Of a stretch of DNA of 64,000 nucleotides, positions 54,318 to 62,969 are shown piece by piece. The position numbers and the translations under genes were made by a program. A model generated the notes under the pieces. It was not told where the DNA came from and did not search any database. It was given only the letters and a program-made list of their open reading frames with translations. Origin of the DNA: Siculibacillus sp. (lineage in GTDB: Bacteria; Pseudomonadota; Alphaproteobacteria; Rhizobiales; Ancalomicrobiaceae); assembly GCA_030247555.1 (NCBI GenBank), contig JAOTSD010000002.1, forward strand, positions 62,001 through 126,000, read 5' to 3'. Positions within the stretch are counted from its first letter, which is position 1; the number at the start of each line of letters is the position of its first letter.

Positions 54318-54412
54318 CGACGTCCCGGGCGAAGAGCGCTTGCGCCGACGATCCTACCCCGCCCGCCGCGGCCGGACCACCGCCGGCGCCCGATGGTCCA
54401 CCGCCGATCGCC

Positions 54413-55072
54413 TCACGCCTCGACCTCGTCCGCCGCCACGATCTCGGTTTCGGCGTCCGCCCCCGCCTTCCAGGCGAGGAAGGCGGGCAGCGTCAGCACC
54501 GCGTCCATGTAGGCCCGTGTGTCGGCCGCCACCGGCCAGGAATAGGTGTCGAGCCGCGTCACCACCGGCGCGAACATGGCGTCTGCCGCGGTGAACGCGC
54601 CGAAGAGGAACGGCCCCTCCGCCCCGAACCGGGCTCGCGCGTCGCGCCAGGCGGCGACGATGCGGGTGACGTCGGCCGCCGCCGCCGGACCGCGGTCCTT
54701 GAAGGCGAAGCGGCGCCGAAGGTTCATCGGGCAGGCCGCGCGCAACCCGGTGAAGCCGGCGTGCATCTCGTTGGAAAGAGCCCGGGCGAGCGCCCGCGCC
54801 GCCCTATCCCGAGGCCAGATCGCCAGATCTGGGAAACTCTCTGCGAGAAATTCGACGATGGCCAGGGTCTCGTGGACATGGATGTCGCCGTCGACGAGGC
54901 ACGGCACCTTGCCCGAGGCCGAATACCTCATCACCGTCGGCTTGAAATCAGGCGTGTCGAGCAACACCGGTACCTCCTCGAAGGGGATGCCGAAATGGGT
55001 CATCAGCAACCACGGCCGGAGCGACCACGACGAATAGCGCTTGTTGCCGATGACGAGCTTCAGGACGGTCAT
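54413..55072 (-). CDS. glutathione S-transferase family protein
   Basis: A 219-residue GST-fold protein. The N-terminal domain has KLVIGNKRYSSWSLRPWLLM, with a serine in YSSWS likely to bind glutathione, and SGKVPCLVDGDIHVHETLAI. It differs from the GST at 42334 and resembles the YfcF/zeta-like group of bacterial GSTs. The ATG at 55072 has GAGGGGAGA upstream; the in-frame extension of 14 codons lacks one. Its substrate is unknown. Confidence 0.9.
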   Translation of the reverse strand: MTVLKLVIGNKRYSSWSLRPWLLMTHFGIPFEEVPVLLDTPDFKPTVMRYSASGKVPCLVDGDIHVHETLAIVEFLAESFPDLAIWPRDRAARALARALSNEMHAGFTGLRAACPMNLRRRFAFKDRGPAAAADVTRIVAAWRDARARFGAEGPFLFGAFTAADAMFAPVVTRLDTYSWPVAADTRAYMDAVLTLPAFLAWKAGADAETEIVAADEVEA

Positions 55073-55259
55073 GCCGCTTCTCCCCTCGGGTTCGGTCGGC
55101 GACGACGCTGGCACCGTCGCCCGCCTCCGTCCAACCGATTTTTCTGATGGGGTGCGTCAACCGCTTTGAAGCGACACCGCGATCGCGATCCGGCCGCGCC
55201 ACCGCAACGCGCGACCGGCCCGCCTTCCCGGCGCCGAACTTTCGTATTAACGAGGAGAA

Positions 55260-55967
55260 ATGACCCCCTTCAGTTCCTTGGATCTCATCGCTCTCGTCTG
55301 GTTCGTCGTCGCCTGGGGCGGCTTCGGCGTCATCGTCGATCTGACCCGCATCGGCGGCCCGTCGCTGTCGCGCCTGATGAACGTCGAACGCCGGCGCTGG
55401 ATGCGCGAGATGGCCGCCCGTGAGGTGCGCATCGTCGACACCGCGATCATGGCGAGCCTGCAGAACGGCACCGCCTTCTTCGCCTCGACCTCGTTGATCG
55501 CGCTCGGCGGCGCCTTCACCCTGCTCAACCAGACCGACCGGATGATGGCGATCTTCCGCGATCTGCCCTTCCACATCGTCCCGACCGCCGGCGAGCTCGA
55601 GATCAAGATCGCCATGCTGGTGGTGATCTACGGCTACGCCTTCTTCAAGTTCGGCTGGGCCTACCGTCTGTTCAACTACTCGGCCGTGCTGATCGGCGCG
55701 GTGCCCGCCGCCGACCATCCGGACGCGGCGGCGCGCGAACGGGCGATCGAGCGGGCCGCCGAGATGCAGATCGACGCCGGCCAGCACTTCCATTGGGGGC
55801 TCCGGGCGCTGTTCTTCTCGCTCGGCCTCTTCGGCTGGTTCATCGACGCGCGCGTCTTCCTCGCCACCACCACCTTCATCCTCGCCGTACTGGTGCGGCG
55901 CCAATACCTGTCGAAGGCGCGGACGGCGCTCCTGAAATCGGCGATGGCGGAAGACAACGCCGGCTGA
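55260..55967 (+). CDS. DUF599 membrane protein
   Basis: A 235-residue inner-membrane protein with four helices, about 8-28, 70-92, 115-140 and 182-215. DUF599 signature parts are RRRWMREMAAREVRIVDTAI and KFGWAYRLFNYSAVLIGAVP. A conserved cytoplasmic charged loop links helices one and two. Function of DUF599 is unknown. The ATG at 55260 follows CGAGGAGAA. Confidence 0.9.
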   Translation: MTPFSSLDLIALVWFVVAWGGFGVIVDLTRIGGPSLSRLMNVERRRWMREMAAREVRIVDTAIMASLQNGTAFFASTSLIALGGAFTLLNQTDRMMAIFRDLPFHIVPTAGELEIKIAMLVVIYGYAFFKFGWAYRLFNYSAVLIGAVPAADHPDAAARERAIERAAEMQIDAGQHFHWGLRALFFSLGLFGWFIDARVFLATTTFILAVLVRRQYLSKARTALLKSAMAEDNAG

Positions 55968-55983
55968 TCGCCCCGGCGGGCCG

Positions 55984-56775
55984 TCACGGTGCCGGGTGCA
56001 ACTCGGCGGCGCGGCCGGAGAGCCGATAACCGAGGATGCCGAGCCATTCCTTGACCGCCAGGTCGGCGCTCTTCATCCCCCACAACATCGGCGGGCGGAA
56101 GCCGATGCGCCCGGTGGTGACGTAGGCGGACGGACGGGCGACGATCGCCGTCCAGCCGGCGGCACGGAAGGCGGCGATCGCCCGCGGCATGTGGTAACCG
56201 GTGGTCACCAGCCACCAGCGCGCGCCCGGCGCCGGCTTCACCAGATCGCGGCTGGCCACCGCGTTCTCCCAGGTGGTGCGCGACCCTTCCTCGAGCACCA
56301 GCCGGGCGGGGTCGACACCGACGGCGACGAAGAGCCGCTTCATCAGCTCGGCCTCCGATACATCGACCTCGACGATCAGCGCGTTGGAACCGCCGGAGAG
56401 CACGATCGGCACGTCGGGGAAGCGCTTCGCCAGATCCGCCACCTCGAACACTGCCGCGGCCCCTTCGCCGAGGCCGACGACACCGCGCGCCGCGAGCATG
56501 CGCGCATCGGTGAAGCCGCCGAGCACGACGATGCCGACGGGCGGCGGCGCGTCGGCGGCGGGCATTGGGAAGCGGTCCTCGAGTTCGGTGAGCAGGAAGG
56601 GGCCGAGCGGCGTCAGCGTCAGAACCCCGAGGAGTGCGAGGCCGAGGCCGCCGAGCGCCCGTCCGATCCTGCGCAGTCCCACCGCGCCGGCGAGGAGCCC
56701 GGCGACGATCAGCAGCACCGTCAGCGTCGACGGCTGGGCGAAGAGGAAGGCCACCTTCGACAGCGTGAAGAACAT
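55984..56775 (-). CDS. YdcF/ElyC-family (DUF218) membrane protein
   Basis: A 263-residue protein with two N-terminal membrane helices (about 17-36 and 42-62) and a periplasmic DUF218 domain. Core motifs are GIVVLGGFTD, VPIVLSGGSN, EEGSRTTWENA and LVTTGYHMPRAIAAF. ElyC members affect cell-envelope polymer assembly in Escherichia coli, but the chemistry is unknown. The ATG at 56775 has CGAGGAGGG upstream. It converges with the DUF599 gene. Confidence 0.9.
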   Translation of the reverse strand: MFFTLSKVAFLFAQPSTLTVLLIVAGLLAGAVGLRRIGRALGGLGLALLGVLTLTPLGPFLLTELEDRFPMPAADAPPPVGIVVLGGFTDARMLAARGVVGLGEGAAAVFEVADLAKRFPDVPIVLSGGSNALIVEVDVSEAELMKRLFVAVGVDPARLVLEEGSRTTWENAVASRDLVKPAPGARWWLVTTGYHMPRAIAAFRAAGWTAIVARPSAYVTTGRIGFRPPMLWGMKSADLAVKEWLGILGYRLSGRAAELHPAP

Positions 56776-56873
56776 CTCGCCCTCCTCGAGCGGCGTCGTC
56801 CTCGCGCCGGCGCCGCAACGTCAGAGGGCCTCTTTCGAGGCCCTCGTCACATTCTCCGGTGGCGACCGTCGCC

Positions 56874-57494
56874 TCAGCCGAGGTCGGCGATGGTCTTGAT
56901 CACCTTGCCGACCAGACCGTACTCGATCGCCTCATTCGGCCCCATCCAGTAGTCGCGGTCGGTGTCCTTCTCGACCCGCTCCAGCGACTGGCCGGTGGCG
57001 TCGGCGAACATCTGATTGAGGCGGTCGCGCATCTTGAGGATCTCGCGCGCCTGGATCTCGATGTCCGTGGCCGGACCTCCGGCGCCGCCGGACGGCTGAT
57101 GCAGCAGGAAGCGGGTGTTGGGCAGGCAGAAGCGCTGCTCCTTGGGCACCGAGATGTAGATCAGCGCACCGGCCGAGGCGACCCAGCCGACGCCGATCAT
57201 TCTGACCGGAACCGGCACGAAGCGGATCATGTCGTGGATCATGTCGCCGGATTCGACGTGGCCGCCGGGCGAACAGACGATGATGTTGATCGGTTCCTTC
57301 GACACGTGGCTGAGCGCCAGCAGACGGGCGGTGACGTCGCGCGCCAGCTCCTGGGTGATAGAGCCGGTGATCAGAACCGTTCGAGCGTCGAAGAGATGCT
57401 TGTCGACCGGCACCGAGGGCGGCGTCTTGGTCTTCTCGTCGTCCTCTTCCTCGTCGAGGCGGGTGAACCAATAGGTCTTGGGGTTCTTGATCAT
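56874..57494 (-). CDS. ClpP-family serine protease paralogue
   Basis: A 206-residue ClpP-type proteolytic subunit. The triad is S107 (GWVASAGALIY), H132 (FLLHQPSGG) and D181 (DRDYWM), with exactly the spacing of E. coli ClpP (97, 122, 171). The N-terminus is acidic (RLDEEEDDEKTKT) and differs from the usual axial loop. clpX and lon, neighbours of the main clpP, are absent here, so this is likely a second ClpP with its own partner. The ATG at 57494 is used; longer frames are not supported. Confidence 0.9.
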   Translation of the reverse strand: MIKNPKTYWFTRLDEEEDDEKTKTPPSVPVDKHLFDARTVLITGSITQELARDVTARLLALSHVSKEPINIIVCSPGGHVESGDMIHDMIRFVPVPVRMIGVGWVASAGALIYISVPKEQRFCLPNTRFLLHQPSGGAGGPATDIEIQAREILKMRDRLNQMFADATGQSLERVEKDTDRDYWMGPNEAIEYGLVGKVIKTIADLG

Positions 57495-57748
57495 GGCGCG
57501 TCCGGATGAGTGGCGGCGGGATGTGTGTGACCAAGATGTAGTGGCCTCGCCGGGACGTGTCGACCCCGCTCGACAAAGATGCTCAACGACGACGGAGCCG
57601 ACCTCACATCGATTCTGAGAGATTTCAGACAAACCATTGTTTGTGCATAGCTCCATCGATCGACGTACCCAGTGTGGTTCCGCTCGTCCGCCGCAACCCG
57701 TCACCGTGCCGCCGTGCTAGGATGGGAAACCATCGCGGGGGTGTTCCG

Positions 57749-58705
57749 ATGTGGTCCTTCTCGATTCTCCGCTCGCTTCGCCTCGTCCTCGCCACCTGGC
57801 CGTTCGTCGTCCTGCGCGTTCTCGTGCTCGGCGGCCTCTCGCTCGCCTTCGTCGCCGCCGTTGCGGGCGGCGCCGGTCTCGGCTGGACCGTCGGCCACGT
57901 CGGCGGCGCGGAATTCCGAGCCGGCGCCACCGTCTGGGGCGGGGTGATCGGCGCCGTCGGCGCGATGGTCTGGGTATGGAGCCTTCGGGAATACCTCCTC
58001 TACATGATCACCGCCGGCCACGTCGCGGCGATGGTCATGGTCCACGACGGTCGTCCGCTGCCCTCGGGCCGGGCCAAGATCACCCACGCCGTCGCCGCCG
58101 TGAAGACTCGCTTCGGCGAGATCCACCTGCTCTTCGTCCTCGACCAGTTGGTCAAGGGTGCGGTGAGAGCGGTGACCGGCCTCGTCGGCGGAGCCGACCT
58201 CTTCTCCTTCCTGCCCGGCCTGCGACCGCTGTTCCGATTCCTCGGCGCGGTGCTGCGGATGTCGACGAGCTTCATCGACGAGGTGGTGCTCGCCCGCGAG
58301 ATCCGTATCGCTTCCGACGACCCCTGGACCACCGCCCGCCACGGCATCGTCCTCTATGCCCAGAACGCGAAGGCGATCCTGTGGAACGCCGTCTGGCTGA
58401 CGCTCTTCCGCTGGCTGATGGCTGTGCTCCTGTTCGTCTTCCTGCTCGCGCCGGTCGGCATCCTCGCCCTGATCGTGCCGGGTCCGACCACCGCCTGGGC
58501 GGTGATCTTCACTCTTCTCTTCGCCCTGGCGGCGCAGCGCGCGGTGATCGATCCCTTCCTGATCGCCTCGACCATGCAGGTCTATTTCGCCCGCACCGAG
58601 GGCCAGACGCCCGATCCGGACTGGGACGAGAAGCTCGCCGCCGCTTCGGCACCGTTCCGCGACCTCGTCGACCGCGCCCGCGGCGCCTTCGCCGGCGCGG
58701 CTTGA
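57749..58705 (+). CDS. integral membrane protein of unknown function
   Basis: A 318-residue membrane protein that I cannot place in a family. Hydrophobic helices are seen at about 17-42, 60-80, 218-243 and 247-270, and the middle is amphipathic (FSFLPGLRPLFRFLGAVLR). The C-terminal segment has a DPDWDEKLAAA motif and is charged. The ATG at 57749 is a few bases after a GGGGG run. The gene is followed convergently by a small secreted-protein gene. Confidence 0.75.
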   Translation: MWSFSILRSLRLVLATWPFVVLRVLVLGGLSLAFVAAVAGGAGLGWTVGHVGGAEFRAGATVWGGVIGAVGAMVWVWSLREYLLYMITAGHVAAMVMVHDGRPLPSGRAKITHAVAAVKTRFGEIHLLFVLDQLVKGAVRAVTGLVGGADLFSFLPGLRPLFRFLGAVLRMSTSFIDEVVLAREIRIASDDPWTTARHGIVLYAQNAKAILWNAVWLTLFRWLMAVLLFVFLLAPVGILALIVPGPTTAWAVIFTLLFALAAQRAVIDPFLIASTMQVYFARTEGQTPDPDWDEKLAAASAPFRDLVDRARGAFAGAA

Positions 58706-58727
58706 TCGGCGGGCCTCCGCCGGAGGC

Positions 58728-59276
58728 TCACTTGCGCCCGAAGCAGACCTTCTCGAACCGCTTCAGCGGCTCCTCGATCCCGGCACGCGGCGGGATCGGC
58801 TCGAGCGGCAGTTCGACCGGCTCGCCGTTTTCCACCTGGAGCACGATCGGCCCCGGCGCCTTCAGCACCGGCAGCAACTGCTTCGCCATTCGCTTCCGGG
58901 CCGCGGCGTCGAAGTCAGCCTCGTGCATGAATTTCGGGCCGCCCCCGTCGGGATCGGGTTCGATGTCGCCGTAGACGACGTGGTCGGCATCGGCGACCGT
59001 GAGCACGAGACCCACTCCGGACGCCCGCTCCGGCAGCCCCCCGACTCCCACCGACGAGACGAAGAACTCGTCGACGTCGCGCAGGCAGCCGATCAGCAGG
59101 ATGCGCGGCCCCCCCGCCTCGGGAACCCATTTGAGGAATGCGCGACCCCGCGGGTCGGTGGCGACCGACCAACCGGCCGGATCGCCCTCGTCGGCGACGA
59201 TCGGGCTCGGCACCGTCGCGAGCACCGCCACCGCGGCGGCGGCGATGACCAGGGTTCTCGGTGAACGGATCGACAT
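58728..59276 (-). CDS. secreted protein of unknown function
   Basis: A 182-residue exported protein: a clear signal peptide (about 1-28, ending PIVADEG) then a compact soluble domain with two cysteines (IGCLRDVDEF and KVCFGRK) which may pair. No family was recognised. The ATG at 59276 has GAAGGAGG upstream. It precedes a second convergent partner on the plus strand and follows a small secreted gene on the same strand. Confidence 0.75.
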   Translation of the reverse strand: MSIRSPRTLVIAAAAVAVLATVPSPIVADEGDPAGWSVATDPRGRAFLKWVPEAGGPRILLIGCLRDVDEFFVSSVGVGGLPERASGVGLVLTVADADHVVYGDIEPDPDGGGPKFMHEADFDAAARKRMAKQLLPVLKAPGPIVLQVENGEPVELPLEPIPPRAGIEEPLKRFEKVCFGRK

Positions 59277-59328
59277 GTCGGCCTCCTTCGGTCGCGGGAG
59301 CGGATCACCCGGCCCGCCGCCGACGCCC

Positions 59329-59676
59329 TCAATCGAGGAACGGCAGATTGGCGCAGACCAGCCTGCCGGTCTTCCCGTCGATCACCAGCCAGCCGTCGAT
59401 CGGCCCGCCATCGTGATCGCGGGCGGCCTTCACCACCACGCGGAAGGCCCAGACCGGGCTCGCCCCGCCACCGCAGACGGTGGCGCTGCGCGGTCCGAAG
59501 CGGCGCTCGGTGATGTTGGCGAGCACCTGCCGCTCGTCGTCGCCGTAGGGATCGCCCTTCAGGATCTCGACGGCCCGGGCGAGGGCCCGTTTCTCGGTGA
59601 TCTCGGCGGCGGAGAGCGGCGACGCCAACAGCGGCATGGCCGCGGCGGCGATGAGAAGGAACGAGAAGCGACGCAT
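59329..59676 (-). CDS. small secreted protein of unknown function
   Basis: A 115-residue exported protein with a signal peptide ending near PLSAAE. The mature part starts TEKRALARAVEILKGDPYG and ends WLVIDGKTGRLVCANLPFLD, with two cysteines that could form a disulfide. It is not recognised. GGGGG lies upstream of the ATG at 59676. It is 52 bases from the next secreted-protein gene, so the two may be co-transcribed. Confidence 0.72.
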   Translation of the reverse strand: MRRFSFLLIAAAAMPLLASPLSAAEITEKRALARAVEILKGDPYGDDERQVLANITERRFGPRSATVCGGGASPVWAFRVVVKAARDHDGGPIDGWLVIDGKTGRLVCANLPFLD

Positions 59677-59786
59677 GGCGGACCCCCGGGCGGCGGTGTC
59701 TCGGATCATCCTTGCGAAAGTCCAGTCTAGCGCTTCGCCGTCGAGCCGCCATGATCCGCCGCAACCGCGACATCGTCGCCGCGCCG

Positions 59787-61181
59787 TCAGCCGATCTCCA
59801 CCCGGTTCCGCCCGTTGCTCTTGGCCCGATAGAGAGCGACGTCGGCCCGCGAGATCAGTTGCTGATAGTCGGGATGGTCGTCGTGGACCGCGGCCCCGAT
59901 GCTGGCGGTGACCGTGACCGATTGGCCGTTGGGCAGCGGCACCGAGCTGCCGGCGATGCGCTTGCGCAACTTTTCGAGCACCTTGCCGACGTCCTCGTCG
60001 GTCACGTCGGTCAGGCAGATCAGGAATTCCTCGCCGCCATAGCGGAAGGCGAAGTCGCCCGCGCGCAGTTCGTTGGCGATGGTGGCGGCGGTGTATTGCA
60101 GCACCACGTCCCCGGCGTCGTGGCCGAGCTGGTCGTTGACCGACTTGAACTCGTCGAGGTCGAGCAAGGCCACCGCGAAGCTGCGATCCCGGTGCTTGCG
60201 GGTGATCGCCACCTCTCGGCCGAGGACGATCGGAACGAAGCGACGCGACAGCAGGCGGGTCAACGGATCGCGACCGTTCTCCACCTCGATCTGGATCTCG
60301 AAGACGGTGTTGAGGTGGAACTTGATCGCCGAGATTTCGGCGTCGAGCAGTTCGGTCGGCGACGTGGCCCCACTCGTCGCTCCGTCGAAGCGCTCGAGCG
60401 CCAGGCGCGGCACGATCTGCTCGTCGATGCGCCGGATGCTCTCCTCGATGAGCGGAACCTCCGGGGCGCCGTCGAGCACCGCCAACCCCTTGTGGCGGAA
60501 CCAGCGACCGAACTCCGATTTCGCCAGCGGCGGCAGATTGCGGGGGATCGGCCGGTGGAGCGCCAACAGGACGGAGTGCGACCACTCCATCAGCCAGGCG
60601 CGCTGGCGTTCGCGCTCTACCTGCAGGTTCTGCGCCAGGGCGAAGAGGCGATAGGCTTCGTCGGTGCGGGCGATCCGCTCGGAACTGCCGACGAAGCTGG
60701 TGATGATCACGGCACGCGAGACGTCCATCGTCACGCCGACCCAGTCGGCCGCCGCCAGCAGTTGAACCCGATCGAGCGTCGTCTCGACGAGCCGGTGGAT
60801 GACGAGACTGCGCAGCGCGCTCATGCCGCGCACCATCAGGTCCGGCGGCAGCCCGATGCGGGCGTGGACCTCGCCGATCTGCTTCTGATAGGCGACGACG
60901 GCGGCGACCTCGGCCTCGGACTCCGCCGAGAACAGATGGTCGAACCAGTCGGCGAGCAACCGGATGATCCGCTCGCGCCGATCCTCACCGGGCAGGAAGC
61001 GGGCCGCGTCCTCGTCCTGCTCCAACCCGGCGTAGAAACCTTCGATGAACGGGATGCGATGGGCCAGGACGATGCCTCGCACCTGACGGCGAACCTCTGC
61101 CGGGCACTCCCGAAAGGCGGTCAGGTAGCTGCGCACCGCCTCGGGCACGGCCCCGTCGATCCGTTCGTGCACGTCGTTCAT
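59787..61181 (-). CDS. globin-coupled sensor diguanylate cyclase
   Basis: A 464-residue protein that should sense oxygen and make cyclic di-GMP. The N-terminal protoglobin-like sensor (about 20-160) has the probable proximal heme histidine H106 in KQIGEVHARIGLPP, as in the E. coli DosC type. A middle helical region leads to a GGDEF domain with active FRYGGEEFLICL and an RxxD inhibitory site (RAGD) five residues before. The ATG at 61181 has GGAGGGG upstream. It ties oxygen to motility or biofilm choice, relevant for a sulfur oxidiser. Confidence 0.88.
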   Translation of the reverse strand: MNDVHERIDGAVPEAVRSYLTAFRECPAEVRRQVRGIVLAHRIPFIEGFYAGLEQDEDAARFLPGEDRRERIIRLLADWFDHLFSAESEAEVAAVVAYQKQIGEVHARIGLPPDLMVRGMSALRSLVIHRLVETTLDRVQLLAAADWVGVTMDVSRAVIITSFVGSSERIARTDEAYRLFALAQNLQVERERQRAWLMEWSHSVLLALHRPIPRNLPPLAKSEFGRWFRHKGLAVLDGAPEVPLIEESIRRIDEQIVPRLALERFDGATSGATSPTELLDAEISAIKFHLNTVFEIQIEVENGRDPLTRLLSRRFVPIVLGREVAITRKHRDRSFAVALLDLDEFKSVNDQLGHDAGDVVLQYTAATIANELRAGDFAFRYGGEEFLICLTDVTDEDVGKVLEKLRKRIAGSSVPLPNGQSVTVTASIGAAVHDDHPDYQQLISRADVALYRAKSNGRNRVEIG

Positions 61182-61299
61182 GGCCCCTCCGCTGATATGT
61201 CGGATCGGCACAGGACTAGTCCAAAGGTCGGATGACGTCCAGCGCCCACGACCGGACGTTCCTCCGCTCGGGCCCTTCGCGTTCGAGGCGCAGGTCGGA

Positions 61300-62472
61300 T
61301 CAGGCGGTGCGCTCGAACAGCCGTCGACCGATCAGCATTCGGCGGATTTCGCTCGTCCCGGCGCCGATCTCGTAGAGCTTGGCGTCGCGCAGCAGCCTCC
61401 CCGTCGGGCTCTCGTTGACGTAGCCCATGCCGCCGAGCAGTTGGATGGCGTCGAGCGCCGCCTTGGTCGCCCGTTCGGCGGCGAACAGGATGGCGCCGGC
61501 GGAGTCCTCGCGGGTGGTCTGGCCTCGATCGCAGGCGCGCGCCACCGCATAGACGTAGGCGCGCGAGGCGTTGAGCTCGACGTACATGTCGGCGACCTTG
61601 GCCTGAACCAGTTGGAAGGTGCCGATCGGCGCCCCGAACTGCTTGCGCTCGTGGACGTAGGGCAGGACGATGTCGAGGGCGGCCTGCGCGATGCCGAGCG
61701 GTCCGGCGGCGAGCACGGCGCGTTCGTAGTCGAGGCCCGACATCAGCACGTTGACGCCCTTGCCGACGGTGCCCAGCACGTTCTCCTCCGGCACCTCGCA
61801 GTCCTCGAACACCAACTCACCGGTCTCCGAGCCGCGCATGCCGAGCTTGTCGAGCTTCTGGGCCACCGAGAAGCCCTTGAACGACTTCTCGATCAGGAAG
61901 GCGGTGATGCCCTTCGGACCGGCCGACGGATCGGTCTTGGCGTAGACGATCAGCGTGTCTGCCGACGGCCCGTTGGTGATCCAGAGTTTCGTGCCGTTGA
62001 GGACGTAACGGTCGCCCTTCTTGTCGGCCCTGAGCTTCATCGACACGACGTCGGAACCGGCGCCCGGCTCGGACATGGCGAGGCCGCCGAGATGTTCGCC
62101 GGAGACCAGCTTGCCGAGATAGCGCCGCTTCTGGTCATCGTTGGCCCAACGCCGCATCTGGTTGATGCAGAGATTGGAATGCGCGCCGTATGAGAGGCCG
62201 ATCGAGCCGGAGGCCCGCGAGATCTCCTCCATGGCGATGCAGTGCTCGAGATAGCCGAGCCCGGCGCCGCCCCACTCCTCCTCCACCGTGATGCCGTGCA
62301 GGCCCAGCGCTCCCATCTCCGGCCAGAGATGGCGCGGGAACCAGTCCTCGCGATCGATCTTCTCGGCGAGCGGCGCGATCGTGTCCTGCGCATAGCCGCG
62401 CACGGTGTCGCGCAGCATCTCGGCGGTCTCGCCGAGGCCGAAATCGAAGACGGGGCTGGTGTTCGGGATCAT
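61300..62472 (-). CDS. ivd: isovaleryl-CoA dehydrogenase
   Basis: A 390-residue FAD acyl-CoA dehydrogenase of leucine breakdown, turning isovaleryl-CoA into 3-methylcrotonyl-CoA. Diagnostic parts are [44 protein letters not shown] with the catalytic Glu, and [19 protein letters not shown]. The ATG at 62472 follows TGGAGGAAA. The usual partners (mccA, mccB, liuC) are not in the window to the right, where mgtE follows. A palindromic site upstream may be an operator. Confidence 0.95.
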   Translation of the reverse strand: MIPNTSPVFDFGLGETAEMLRDTVRGYAQDTIAPLAEKIDREDWFPRHLWPEMGALGLHGITVEEEWGGAGLGYLEHCIAMEEISRASGSIGLSYGAHSNLCINQMRRWANDDQKRRYLGKLVSGEHLGGLAMSEPGAGSDVVSMKLRADKKGDRYVLNGTKLWITNGPSADTLIVYAKTDPSAGPKGITAFLIEKSFKGFSVAQKLDKLGMRGSETGELVFEDCEVPEENVLGTVGKGVNVLMSGLDYERAVLAAGPLGIAQAALDIVLPYVHERKQFGAPIGTFQLVQAKVADMYVELNASRAYVYAVARACDRGQTTREDSAGAILFAAERATKAALDAIQLLGGMGYVNESPTGRLLRDAKLYEIGAGTSEIRRMLIGRRLFERTA

Positions 62473-62969
62473 GGTTTCCTCCAGGCGAGGCGGCCCTCTG
62501 ACGGGGCACGGCGCATCGCTCGACTTTTTCTAACGGACGTTCGTTTGTTGTCAATTCCGGTGAATGGTACGTGGCGCGGCGCGAGCGGGACACGGGAACG
62601 GCGTTGGAGAGAGGTTAGTCGGCGGCGGGGTGGCCGGCAATGGCGCGGGAGGATGCCGAAAGGCGCAATGGGCGCCCGAGGTGTCCTCCGCCCCATCCCC
62701 CCGTCATCGCCGGGCCCGACCCGGCAACCCGGCCGAGCCCCGACACGCGCGCGGGGCGGCGGGACATCCCAGCGGTCTCTCCACTCGCGGCTCGGCCTCA
62801 TGGGTCCCCGGTCGAGCCCGGGGGGTAGGGCGTGAGGAGGTCGGGTGGGCAAATCGAGGGCGCTCCCGAGCGGGCGACGGATCGGCCGGGTCGAGGACCG
62901 CCGGTCCTGCGCCGTCGTCGGGCCGGCGGCGGGTTCCGCTTTGGGCGATTCCGCCCGACGGCGCGCCCC
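62473..62969. promoter_or_regulatory. intergenic region upstream of ivd
   Basis: A near-perfect palindrome AACGGACGTTCGTT at 62532-62545 sits 60 bases before the ivd start and is typical of TetR-family operators. TTGTTGTCAATT follows at once. The rest, from about 62570 to 62969, is very GC-rich and holds no gene that I can support. Confidence 0.45.
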
